Assembly (NCBI RefSeq): GCF_030412015.1
Contig: NZ_JASNRD010000016.1
Location: 1-64,000 of the forward strand
DNA length: 64,000 nucleotides
From: Massilia sp. YIM B02763
GTDB taxonomy: Bacteria; Pseudomonadota; Gammaproteobacteria; Burkholderiales; Burkholderiaceae_D
Reading direction: 5' to 3'
Position 1 is the first letter of the stretch; each line of letters starts with the position of its first letter. Shown one piece after another: positions 10,895-17,861 of this stretch. The notes beneath the pieces are model-generated. The model was not told the origin of the DNA. It saw only the letters and a program-made list of their open reading frames with translations, and searched no databases. The position numbers and the translations under genes are program-made.

Positions 10895-11491
10895 TCAGTC
10901 CCGCTCTGCCGCGTGAAGGCTCAGCCGGTAGTGCAGCTGCGCCTTGATCGCGGGCCACTCGCCGCGCAGGATGCTGTACATGACGGTGTCGCGCACCGTG
11001 CCGTCGCGGCGCAGCGCGTTGTGGCGGATGACGCCGTCCTTCTTCGCGCCCAGGCGCTCGATCGCCGCCTGCGAGGCGTGGTTGAAGATGTCCGTGCGCA
11101 GGCCGACCACGCCGCAGCCCAGCGTGTCGAACGCATGCGACAGCAGCAGGAGCTTGCAGCTCGTGTTGACGTGGCTGCGCTGGCGGCTTTTGGCATACCA
11201 GGTCCAGCCGATCTCGACGCGGTCCACCTGGGGCAGGATGTCGTGGTAGCTGGTGGTGCCGATGACGGCATCGCTGGACACGTCGACGACGGCGAAGGCC
11301 AGGCGGTCCGGCATCTCGAGCGCGCGGCCGATATAGGCGGCGACGTCGTCCGGCTCGGGCACCGAGGTCACGCGCAGCTTCCACAGCTGGCCGTCGCAGG
11401 CGGCGGCGCGCAGGCCGTCCGCGTGGTGCGGCGCCAGCGGTTCCAGGCGGATGCCGTTGAACTCCAGCGTGACCGGCTCGACCCGTATCAT
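10895..11491 (-). CDS. GNAT-family N-acetyltransferase (RimJ/RimL-like)
   Basis: A 198-residue acetyltransferase of the RimJ/RimL subgroup. It has the N-terminal IRLEPLAPHHADGLRAA strand-helix, a central FAVVDVSSDAVIGTTSY strand and the GWTWYAKSRQRSHVNTSCK acetyl-CoA loop region. It is predicted to transfer an acetyl group to a protein N-terminus or small amine. The ATG overlaps the moxR stop codon (ATGA, 11488-11491), and its own stop lies one base before the VWA gene, so it is embedded in the moxR-VWA unit. Its target is unknown. Confidence 0.87.
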   Translation of the reverse strand: MIRVEPVTLEFNGIRLEPLAPHHADGLRAAACDGQLWKLRVTSVPEPDDVAAYIGRALEMPDRLAFAVVDVSSDAVIGTTSYHDILPQVDRVEIGWTWYAKSRQRSHVNTSCKLLLLSHAFDTLGCGVVGLRTDIFNHASQAAIERLGAKKDGVIRHNALRRDGTVRDTVMYSILRGEWPAIKAQLHYRLSLHAAERD

Positions 11492-12342
11492 CGGTTGTGC
11501 CTCGCCATCGCCACCAGGCGTTCGAACAGGCCGACGTCCTGCTCGTTCTTCAGCAGGGCGCCGTGCAGCGGCGGCACGATGGTCTTCGCATCCTGGCTGC
11601 GCAGGGCTTCGGGCGGGATGTCCTCGGCCAGCAGGAGTTTCAGCCAGTCGAGGAATTCCGAGGTCGACGGCTTCTTCTTCAGCCCCGGCACGTCGCGCAG
11701 CTCGTAGAAGCTCTGCAGGGCGCTGGCGAGCAGGTCCTGCTTCAGGTGCGGGAAGTGGACGCGCACGATGTCGGCCATCGTCTCCTTGTCCGGGAACTGG
11801 ATGTAGTGGAAGAAGCAGCGGCGCAGGAAGGCGTCGGGCAAGTCCTTCTCGTTGTTGGACGTGATGATGACCAGCGGGCGGTGCTTGGCCACGACCAGCT
11901 CGCGCGTCTCGTAGACGTAGAACTCCATGCGATCGAGTTCGCGCAGCAGGTCGTTGGGGAATTCGATGTCGGCCTTGTCGATCTCGTCGATCAGCAGGAC
12001 GACGGGCTCGGGCGCCGTGAACGCCTGCCACAGCACGCCTTTGACGATGTAGTTGTGGATGTCGCGCACGCGCTCGTCGCCGAGTTGCGAATCGCGCAGG
12101 CGCGAGACGGCGTCGTATTCGTACAGGCCCTGCTGGGCCTTGGTGGTCGACTTGACGTGCCATTGCAGCAGCGGCATGTCGAGCGCGGCGGCGACCTCTT
12201 CGGCCAGCATGGTCTTGCCGGTGCCGGGCTCGCCCTTGATCAGCAACGGCCTGGCGAGGGTGAGGGCGGCGTTGACCGCCAGTTTCAGGTCATCGGTGGC
12301 GACATAGTTGTCGCTGCCTTCGAAGCGTCGTGGGGCATTCAT
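11488..12342 (-). CDS. MoxR-family AAA+ ATPase
   Basis: This 284-residue AAA+ ATPase has Walker A GEPGTGKTM and Walker B VVLLIDEIDKAD, followed by a sensor-1 ITSNNEKDLPDAF strand. MoxR ATPases act as chaperones that remodel or activate partner complexes, usually together with a VWA protein encoded next door, as here. The start MNAPRRFEGSDNYVA was chosen because the family begins there; an ATG 23 codons upstream gives an unrelated extension. It is the first gene of the three-gene unit moxR-GNAT-VWA. Confidence 0.9.
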   Translation of the reverse strand: MNAPRRFEGSDNYVATDDLKLAVNAALTLARPLLIKGEPGTGKTMLAEEVAAALDMPLLQWHVKSTTKAQQGLYEYDAVSRLRDSQLGDERVRDIHNYIVKGVLWQAFTAPEPVVLLIDEIDKADIEFPNDLLRELDRMEFYVYETRELVVAKHRPLVIITSNNEKDLPDAFLRRCFFHYIQFPDKETMADIVRVHFPHLKQDLLASALQSFYELRDVPGLKKKPSTSEFLDWLKLLLAEDIPPEALRSQDAKTIVPPLHGALLKNEQDVGLFERLVAMARHNR

Positions 12343-12414
12343 GGGCGCGTTGTCCGGTATGAAAATGTCATCGAGTATATGCCAGAACGACAGCCGAAAG
12401 CAGGGGGCCATGGT

Positions 12415-12446
12415 TTGTAGACTGAGCTCTATTTCTCATATAGAAT
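12415..12446 (+). promoter_or_regulatory. Possible sigma-70 promoter for the cytochrome genes
   Basis: TTGTAG and TATAGA are separated by 18 bases about 70 bases upstream of the first cytochrome start. It is a weak but plausible match in an A/T-rich divergent intergenic region. Confidence 0.35.
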
Positions 12447-12517
12447 CGGCCAGTCGTAGTACAAATGCTAAGTTTTTTGTGTTTTGCGGTATTCGAACAA
12501 CCTCACGATTGCCAACC

Positions 12518-12850
12518 ATGAAAATATCGTTAGCAGTACTCGTGCTGGCCATTGCCCTGCCAGCGGGCGCGGCGGACATCGTCGCCAACCCGAAGGCGGC
12601 GCCGAACAAGATCGAGCAGTGCATCGGCTGCCACGGCATCCCCGGCTACAAGGCCACCTTCCCCGAGGTCTACCAGGTCCCCATGATCGGCGGCCAGTCC
12701 GCCAAGTACATCGAAGCCGCGCTCAATGCCTATAAAAAAGGCGACCGCCGGCATCCGTCCATGCAGGGCATCGCCGCCAGCCTGTCGGACCAGGACATCG
12801 CCGACATCGCCGCGTACTACGCGCAGCAGACGGCCGCCAGCCCCAAATAA
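12518..12850 (+). CDS. Small c-type cytochrome, class I
   Basis: A 110-residue periplasmic monoheme cytochrome c. A Sec signal peptide (MKISLAVLVLAIALPAGAA) is followed by the heme-binding C35-I-G-C38-H39. The likely distal ligand is the Met in the SMQG segment near the C-terminus. It resembles the cytochrome c4/c553 domain type, with a characteristic SDQDIADIAAYYA final helix. The second cytochrome starts 18 bases downstream and shares this final helix, so the two arose by duplication and are co-transcribed. The redox partner is not evident. Confidence 0.9.
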   Translation: MKISLAVLVLAIALPAGAADIVANPKAAPNKIEQCIGCHGIPGYKATFPEVYQVPMIGGQSAKYIEAALNAYKKGDRRHPSMQGIAASLSDQDIADIAAYYAQQTAASPK

Positions 12851-12868
12851 GAAGACGCGGAGGAGACC

Positions 12869-13216
12869 ATGAAACGATTGATCCTGGCGCTGGCCGCCGG
12901 CGCGCTGTCCCTGGATGCCCTGGCCGCTTCCGGCGACGTCGCCAACGGCGCCGCACTGGCCAAGAAATACAATTGCGCGTCCTGCCACGGCGCCGACTAC
13001 AAGACCCCGATCGACCCCAGCTACCCGAAGCTGGCCGGCCAGCACGCCGACTACCTGGCCCATGCGCTGGTGACGTACAAGCGCGGCGGCAAGGCGATCA
13101 ACGGCCGCAACAACGCGATCATGGCCGGCATGGCCCAGCCGCTGTCGGACCAGGACATGGCCGACATCGCCGCCTACCTGCACAGCCTTCCGGGACCGCT
13201 GGTGGTCCGGCGCTGA
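12869..13216 (+). CDS. Small c-type cytochrome, class I
   Basis: A 115-residue paralog of the preceding gene. It has a signal peptide (MKRLILALAAGALSLDALA), heme motif C36-A-S-C39-H40, KLAGQHADYLAHAL and a probable axial Met in AGMAQPLSDQDMADIAAYL. The two together could act like the two halves of a diheme cytochrome c4, carrying electrons in the periplasm to an oxidase or reductase; that is inference. GGAGGAGA lies directly upstream. A short GC hairpin (CCGGCG/CGCCGG, 13207-13222) spans its stop codon. Confidence 0.9.
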   Translation: MKRLILALAAGALSLDALAASGDVANGAALAKKYNCASCHGADYKTPIDPSYPKLAGQHADYLAHALVTYKRGGKAINGRNNAIMAGMAQPLSDQDMADIAAYLHSLPGPLVVRR

Positions 13217-13237
13217 CGCCGGATGCGTTGATCTTGC

Positions 13238-13663
13238 TTACTTGACCTTCTTGCGGACGCACTCGACGTAGGCGTCCGTGTCCGGCTGGGTGCCGTGGCG
13301 CTGCGCCGACCAGATCATCTCGCCCAGGCATTCCATCACCTGGTGGTGCGCCTCGTGGGCGCCGATGCGTGCCGACAAGGCTTCGACGGCGGCGCGGATG
13401 CCGCGCGGCTGGTCGATCGAGACCTGCTCCGTGATCGACAGGTGCATCGACAAGTGCAGGAACGGGTTCGGCTTGCCGCCCTCGACGGAATAGTCGCGCG
13501 CCACGGCCTCCTCTGCATCGTTCAGTTCGTCATGGTATTCGGGATGTTCGTCGATCCAGTCGGCCGCGAGCGCATCCATCGGGGTCAGGATCTCGCCGGC
13601 GCGGCGCTTGCGCAGGGCTTCGCAGAAGAAGTGGCGGACGTCGTGGGAAGATGGGGTGAACAT
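13238..13663 (-). CDS. DUF1841 family protein
   Basis: A 141-residue cytosolic protein of the DUF1841 family, widespread in beta- and gammaproteobacteria and of unknown function. Recognisable conserved parts are an N-terminal VRHFFCEALRKRRAGE, the central NPFLHLSMHLSITEQVSIDQPRG and a C-terminal HHQVMECLGEMIWSAQRHG, rich in His and Glu that could bind metal. It is convergent with the cytochrome genes. A TACAAT hexamer lies just upstream at 13697-13702 on the minus strand, partly within a strong hairpin. Confidence 0.88.
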   Translation of the reverse strand: MFTPSSHDVRHFFCEALRKRRAGEILTPMDALAADWIDEHPEYHDELNDAEEAVARDYSVEGGKPNPFLHLSMHLSITEQVSIDQPRGIRAAVEALSARIGAHEAHHQVMECLGEMIWSAQRHGTQPDTDAYVECVRKKVK

Positions 13664-13701
13664 GGCGGGGGCATTCGGTCGCGAGGGAAGGGCGTCATTG
13701 T

Positions 13702-13741
13702 AGCGCGCCGGCGCCGGGCCTGCTGGCGGCCCGGCGCGCTC
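13702..13741. repeat. GC-rich inverted repeat
   Basis: An AGCGCGCCGG arm and a complementary GGCGCGCT-ended arm form a long hairpin with a six-base bulge and GGGCC/GGCCC inner stem. It lies between the retropepsin gene end and the DUF1841 promoter on the minus strand. It has no T-run, so a rho-independent terminator is not clearly supported. Confidence 0.5.
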
Positions 13742-13754
13742 CCCGGGTGCCGAT

Positions 13755-14720
13755 TCAGGGTGCCGGGGCGCGCTGGTGGGCGCCGAACAGTTCGCCGCCC
13801 AGGTAGCTCATGTACAGGCGGTCCTGGCTCATCGCGAACAGGATGCGGTGCGCGCGCAGGAAGTCGACGCCGAGCACGACGTCGAATTCCGTCGTGCGGC
13901 CCTGCGGGAAGTCGTCGACGATGCGCAGCCGCGGATTGTTGACGGTTTCGTCGCCGATGCGGAAACGCTTGAAGTCGGCACTCCAGCTGTCCAGCAGCGC
14001 ATCGCCGATGCCGCCCACCCGGGAAGCCTTGACGGCGCCCGGCCCGTCGACGCGCACGCCGGCCAGCTCAGCGCCGCGGCGGGTGACCACCGTCTGCGTG
14101 GCGCCCGTATCGAGCAGCGCCTTCAGCCTCACGCCGTTCAGTTCGATGTTCACCAGCGGCTGGTTGGTGCGCCCGACCCGGCCGGCGAAGGGAATTTCCA
14201 TCGCATCGGACGACCAGTAGGCCAGGTAGGTGTCGTCGCAGCCGCTGGCGCGGAAGAAGCGCAGGTAGCGCTCCGCCAGGGCCAGCTCCATGTCCGTCTG
14301 CAGCAGGTAGTTGGCGCCGACGATGAGGTCCCGGTCCCCGCCGTCGCGGGCGCCGAGCACGGGCATGCGGGTCCGGCCGGTATGGATGCCGCCCAGCGAG
14401 AAGTCGTCGACGTTGGCGACGTAGTTGATGGCCGAGCCGCCGACCCCCTCCGAATAGCGGCCCGTGGAGCGCGGCGTCAGGCCGAGGCGCTCGGCGCTGG
14501 CCTTGAGCAGCTTGGTCTCGTAGGCGCCGGTATCGACCAGCATCCGCACCGGCATGCCGTTCACGCTGCCGCCGACGATGGGCCGGAGCGTCCGCTCGGA
14601 AAAATCGATGTCCAGCTTCGCCACCGGAACGTAGTGACAGGTCCCGGCATCGCCGCCGGCATGCGACAGGAGCGGCAGGAGGAGGGCGAGCGTGACGAGG
14701 GTGCGCGAGATCGTTGGCAT
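13755..14720 (-). CDS. Secreted retropepsin-like aspartic protease
   Basis: This 321-residue protein has an N-terminal signal peptide (MPTISRTLVTLALLLPLLSHAGG) and two retropepsin-like domains in tandem. Each has a hydrophobic-DTGA motif: D63 (MLVDTGAYE) and D204 (ALLDTGATQ). Two such lobes in one chain could pair like a eukaryotic pepsin, giving a periplasmic protease. The C-terminus VLGVDFLRAHRILFAMSQDRLYMSY matches the end of the second lobe of the paralog encoded two genes upstream. The start lies 26 bases after the previous stop, so the genes probably form an operon. Confidence 0.85.
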   Translation of the reverse strand: MPTISRTLVTLALLLPLLSHAGGDAGTCHYVPVAKLDIDFSERTLRPIVGGSVNGMPVRMLVDTGAYETKLLKASAERLGLTPRSTGRYSEGVGGSAINYVANVDDFSLGGIHTGRTRMPVLGARDGGDRDLIVGANYLLQTDMELALAERYLRFFRASGCDDTYLAYWSSDAMEIPFAGRVGRTNQPLVNIELNGVRLKALLDTGATQTVVTRRGAELAGVRVDGPGAVKASRVGGIGDALLDSWSADFKRFRIGDETVNNPRLRIVDDFPQGRTTEFDVVLGVDFLRAHRILFAMSQDRLYMSYLGGELFGAHQRAPAP

Positions 14721-14746
14721 GGCGATGGGATGATGGAAAAAAAGGG

Positions 14747-15235
14747 TTACCAGTCCGGCAGGTCCAGCTCCAGCGTGCCGTGCCACGGCACCTGCTGCCA
14801 GCGCGCGTCCAGCGCCAGCACGGCGGCGAACAGCGCCTGGCCGGCGCCATCGGGCAGCGGCGGCATGCCACGCCCGCGCGCCGCGCAGGCCGCACGCACG
14901 CCGTCGGAGAACATGGCCTCGTCGAAGGCGCCGCTCCACAGCTGCGCTTGCAGGCTTTCGACCACCGCTTCCGCATGGATGGCCTGGTCGGCCACGTCGC
15001 GGCGGAACGCATCGTGGGTGCGCTCCATCGTCCAGCCGATGTCGGCGCCGCCCGCCACGATGCCGTAGAAGGCGGCGCGCCAGCCGAGCGTCGACTCGAC
15101 CACGTAGTGGACCAGGTCGTGCGGCAGGATGCCCTGGCGCGGCATCGGGGTCGCGGTGGCGCTGCCGTCATCGCGCAGGCAGCGCAACTGGTCGACCTTG
15201 TCGGTGCGGGCGCCGCGCGTCGCGATCAGCTTCAT
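14747..15235 (-). CDS. Conserved-looking protein of unknown function
   Basis: A 162-residue protein without signal peptide or membrane helix. I do not recognise its family. The most distinctive segment is LPHDLVHYVVESTLGW, where the H-x3-H spacing could bind metal but is not a clear HExxH protease motif. The C-terminus LELDLPDW is acidic. Its ATG overlaps the upstream gene's stop (ATGA at 15232-15235), so the two are translationally coupled. It sits between two retropepsin-like genes, which hints at a shared pathway. Confidence 0.7.
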   Translation of the reverse strand: MKLIATRGARTDKVDQLRCLRDDGSATATPMPRQGILPHDLVHYVVESTLGWRAAFYGIVAGGADIGWTMERTHDAFRRDVADQAIHAEAVVESLQAQLWSGAFDEAMFSDGVRAACAARGRGMPPLPDGAGQALFAAVLALDARWQQVPWHGTLELDLPDW

Positions 15236-16821
15236 GGCGCGTCGTCGTCCGCCGGCGTCTTCGCGGCCGGCGGGGCGGCCTGTGCAGCGGTCTTTGCAGC
15301 CGGCGCCGCCGGAGCGCAGCGCGTGCGGGCTTCCGCGGCCAGCGCGTCGGCCTTCGCCGTATCGCCCTGGGCCCGGTACCATTCGGCCATATAGCCTTCG
15401 GCCTGGCAGCGGCGGCGCGCAGCGCTGTCCTTGTCGCGGCCGGCCTCGTCGAGCAGGCGCGCGGCGTCGATCTTGCCGAGGTAGAAGCGGCCAACGGGTT
15501 CCGGCCAGGCTTCGTCGTGCTGCTTGTCCATGCTGTCGGCCAGCTCGCTGCGCGCCAGTTCCGCCTCGCCGTTCTTGACGCGCGCCGTGTACAGCCACAG
15601 GGCGCCGTAGCGTTCGGCCGGCAACTGGTCGAGCGCCTTGCGCAGCAAGGGAATCGCCTGGTCCGCGTGGCCGGCCAGCAGCGCGCGCCGTCCCGCGATC
15701 AGGTTGGCGTGCGGCTGGCCGGACGTGACGGCCATGTCGAGCCAGACCTGCGCCACCAGCGGATCGCGCGTCACGCCGCCGCGGCCGGCCGCATACATCG
15801 TCGACAGCACGTACTGGGCGTCGGCATTGCCGCCGTCGGCTTCCGTGCGCATCCACGGCTCCAGGCCGGTGCCGCGCGTGAACACCTCGCCGCCCGTATA
15901 CGTGAAGTACAGCTTGCGCTGGCTCATGGCGAACAGCACGCGGTGGCTGCGCAGGAAGTCCTGGCCCAGGTACAGGTCGGCGCCGTTGCTCCCCTGCGTT
16001 TCGATGACGCCGATCTCGGCGTCCTTGATGGTCTCGTCGCCGATCTGGATGCTCTTGACGGGCGCGATCCAGTGCGGCGCCCGGTCCGCGCCGATGCCGC
16101 CGGCGTCGCCCATGCGCGTCACGCCCGGCGCCGTCACGTCGATGCCGACCTTCTTCGCGGCGCCGCGCTGCAGGAAACTGCGGTGGGCGCCCGTGTCGAT
16201 CATCGCATCGACTTCCTTGCCGTTGACGATGGCGGTGAAGTGCGGGTTCGGGCTGCTGTCCCAGCTGCGCTCGAAAGGTACCGACACGGCCTGCTCCTGC
16301 CAGATCCGCAGGGGCACGTCCTTGCAGTTCTCGGGCTGGAAGAAGCGGATTTTCTTGGCGCCCAGGTCGAATTCGAGGTCGCGCTGCAGCAGGAAGGGCG
16401 AGCCGAGGATCGCGTCGAAGGCCGGCGTGAACGCGGTCTCGTACACGACGGGCAGGTCGAGCCGGCGCGTGGTGCGCGTCGGTCCAATGCCGAATTCCTT
16501 GATCCGCGTGACGTACAGCCGCGAAAAGCCGCTGATGCCGTTCACGTAGCGGCCCGTCATGTGCAAGGGCAGGTTGCGCTTGACGACGCCCGTCATGGTC
16601 AGGATGGTGTCGAAGGCGCCCGTATCGACCAGCATCGTGGCCGGCATCTCGTCGATGCTGCCGTCGACGGCGGGCGTCAGGCTCGGGCCGGCATAGCGGA
16701 TCGGCAGCGTGGCGATTTCGTAGTAGGTGCAGCGTGGCGCATCGGCGCCGTGGGCGGGGAGGGCCAGCAGCGCAAGGGCGGCGTGCAGGCAGGCGAACAG
16801 GCGTGTGGAAGCGGGAGTCAT
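15232..16821 (-). CDS. Secreted retropepsin-like protein with C-terminal repeat region
   Basis: A 529-residue exported protein. A signal peptide (to about residue 26, ALPAHGA) precedes two retropepsin-like lobes with D66 (TMLVDTGAFD) and D209 (AMIDTGAHR). From about residue 330 a helical region resembles Sel1/TPR repeats (AQYVLSTMYAAGRGGVTRD). The C-terminus is alanine-rich with an acidic end. The lobes are clearly paralogous to the 321-residue protein of the same operon. I chose ATG 16821 because the signal peptide begins there; an ATG pair upstream at 16863 is possible. A 43-bp element shared with two lipoprotein genes ends six bases before this start. Confidence 0.82.
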   Translation of the reverse strand: MTPASTRLFACLHAALALLALPAHGADAPRCTYYEIATLPIRYAGPSLTPAVDGSIDEMPATMLVDTGAFDTILTMTGVVKRNLPLHMTGRYVNGISGFSRLYVTRIKEFGIGPTRTTRRLDLPVVYETAFTPAFDAILGSPFLLQRDLEFDLGAKKIRFFQPENCKDVPLRIWQEQAVSVPFERSWDSSPNPHFTAIVNGKEVDAMIDTGAHRSFLQRGAAKKVGIDVTAPGVTRMGDAGGIGADRAPHWIAPVKSIQIGDETIKDAEIGVIETQGSNGADLYLGQDFLRSHRVLFAMSQRKLYFTYTGGEVFTRGTGLEPWMRTEADGGNADAQYVLSTMYAAGRGGVTRDPLVAQVWLDMAVTSGQPHANLIAGRRALLAGHADQAIPLLRKALDQLPAERYGALWLYTARVKNGEAELARSELADSMDKQHDEAWPEPVGRFYLGKIDAARLLDEAGRDKDSAARRRCQAEGYMAEWYRAQGDTAKADALAAEARTRCAPAAPAAKTAAQAAPPAAKTPADDDAP

Positions 16822-16827
16822 CCGGGC

Positions 16828-16870
16828 GATTCTACTGATTGCCCGGCGCGAGAAACTCATCAAATGTCAC
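16828..16870 (-). promoter_or_regulatory. Shared 43-bp upstream element, copy 1
   Basis: On the minus strand it reads GTGACATTTGATGAGTTT, then 17 variable bases, then GTAGAATC. It aligns without gaps to elements at 23937-23979 and 25320-25362. It resembles a promoter with a -10-like hexamer at its 3' end. Here that end is only six bases from the chosen ATG. Confidence 0.5.
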
Positions 16871-16904
16871 AGCGCAACACGCCGCAATGTTGACATTTTG
16901 AAAA

Positions 16905-16944
16905 TAAAAAAGGCAAGCACCACCGCTGCCGCAGTGGCCTTGCC
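16905..16944 (-). terminator. Rho-independent terminator of rppH
   Basis: On the minus strand GGCAAGGCCACTGC pairs with GCGGTGGTGCTTGCC, followed by TTTTTTATTTT. It lies about 20 bases beyond the rppH stop. Confidence 0.85.
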
Positions 16945-16965
16945 TCTTGCAGTGTTGCTTTCGCG

Positions 16966-17649
16966 CTACTGCTTGTCGATACCCTGACGCGCCACGACGA
17001 GCTTGGAGCTGCCGGCCGCGTCCGCGATGGCCTTGCTGGCCGCCGCCACCGCCTTGCTGCTGGCATTGGCTGCCGTCCTGGCATTGTTGCCGTTCCCGCC
17101 ATTGCCACCCTGGCCGCGCCGCTCGTGCGGCTGGCGCAGGTAGCGCGAGCCGTGGCGGCGGTCCTGGCCGTTGGCGGGCCAGGTCAGGAAGCGCGACAGC
17201 TCCTGCAGCGCGCGCTGGTAGACCTCGCGCTTGAACTCGATGACCACGTCCAGCGGCACCCAGTAGTCGTGCCAGCGCCAGGCGTCGAACTCGGGGTGGT
17301 CGGTCAGGCGCAGGTTGACGTCGTTATCGCGTGCCACCATGCGAAGCAGGAACCAGATCTGCTTCTGGCCGCGGTAGTGGCCGCGCACCTCGCGCTTGAT
17401 GAAGTGGTCCGGCACTTCGTAGCGCAGCCAGTCGCGGGTGCGGCCCACGATCTTGACGTGCTCCTGGCGCAGGCCGATTTCTTCCTCCAGCTCGCGGTAC
17501 ATCGCCTGCTCCGGCGTCTCGCCGTACTTGATACCCCCTTGCGGAAATTGCCATGAGTGCTCGCGCACCCGCTTGCCCCACCAAACTTCGTTGTTGGCGT
17601 TCAGCAGGATGATGCCGACGTTGGGGCGGAACCCTTCACGATCGAGCAT
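16966..17649 (-). CDS. rppH: RNA pyrophosphohydrolase (RppH), Nudix family
   Basis: A 227-residue Nudix hydrolase that removes pyrophosphate from the 5' end of mRNA and so starts RNase E-dependent decay. The Nudix box GGIKYGETPEQAMYRELEEE begins at about residue 38. The N-terminus MLDREGFRPNVGIILLNANN and the WPANGQ region are typical of RppH. The E. coli protein is about 176 residues; the extra 50 here form a low-complexity Gly/Asn/Ala tail (QGGNGGNGNNARTAANASSK). It is divergent from proS, which is a common arrangement in this group. Confidence 0.94.
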   Translation of the reverse strand: MLDREGFRPNVGIILLNANNEVWWGKRVREHSWQFPQGGIKYGETPEQAMYRELEEEIGLRQEHVKIVGRTRDWLRYEVPDHFIKREVRGHYRGQKQIWFLLRMVARDNDVNLRLTDHPEFDAWRWHDYWVPLDVVIEFKREVYQRALQELSRFLTWPANGQDRRHGSRYLRQPHERRGQGGNGGNGNNARTAANASSKAVAAASKAIADAAGSSKLVVARQGIDKQ

Positions 17650-17861
17650 GATTCACCTCGAAACTTTCTGCCGGTCTTGCCCTTAATTTTTTACCTACGT
17701 ATCCAAGCAAACTAGGGCGCTTCAGCCGTCTGATCGTACGGGAACAACGACGTGCACCACTTGTTTCGGACCCATTTGTATAAAGATTGGATGCATCGGC
17801 CGGCTAATCCTTTAAAATTAGGTCGATTATAACCCTCTCTTTTTAAAAAGAATTCATCGAT

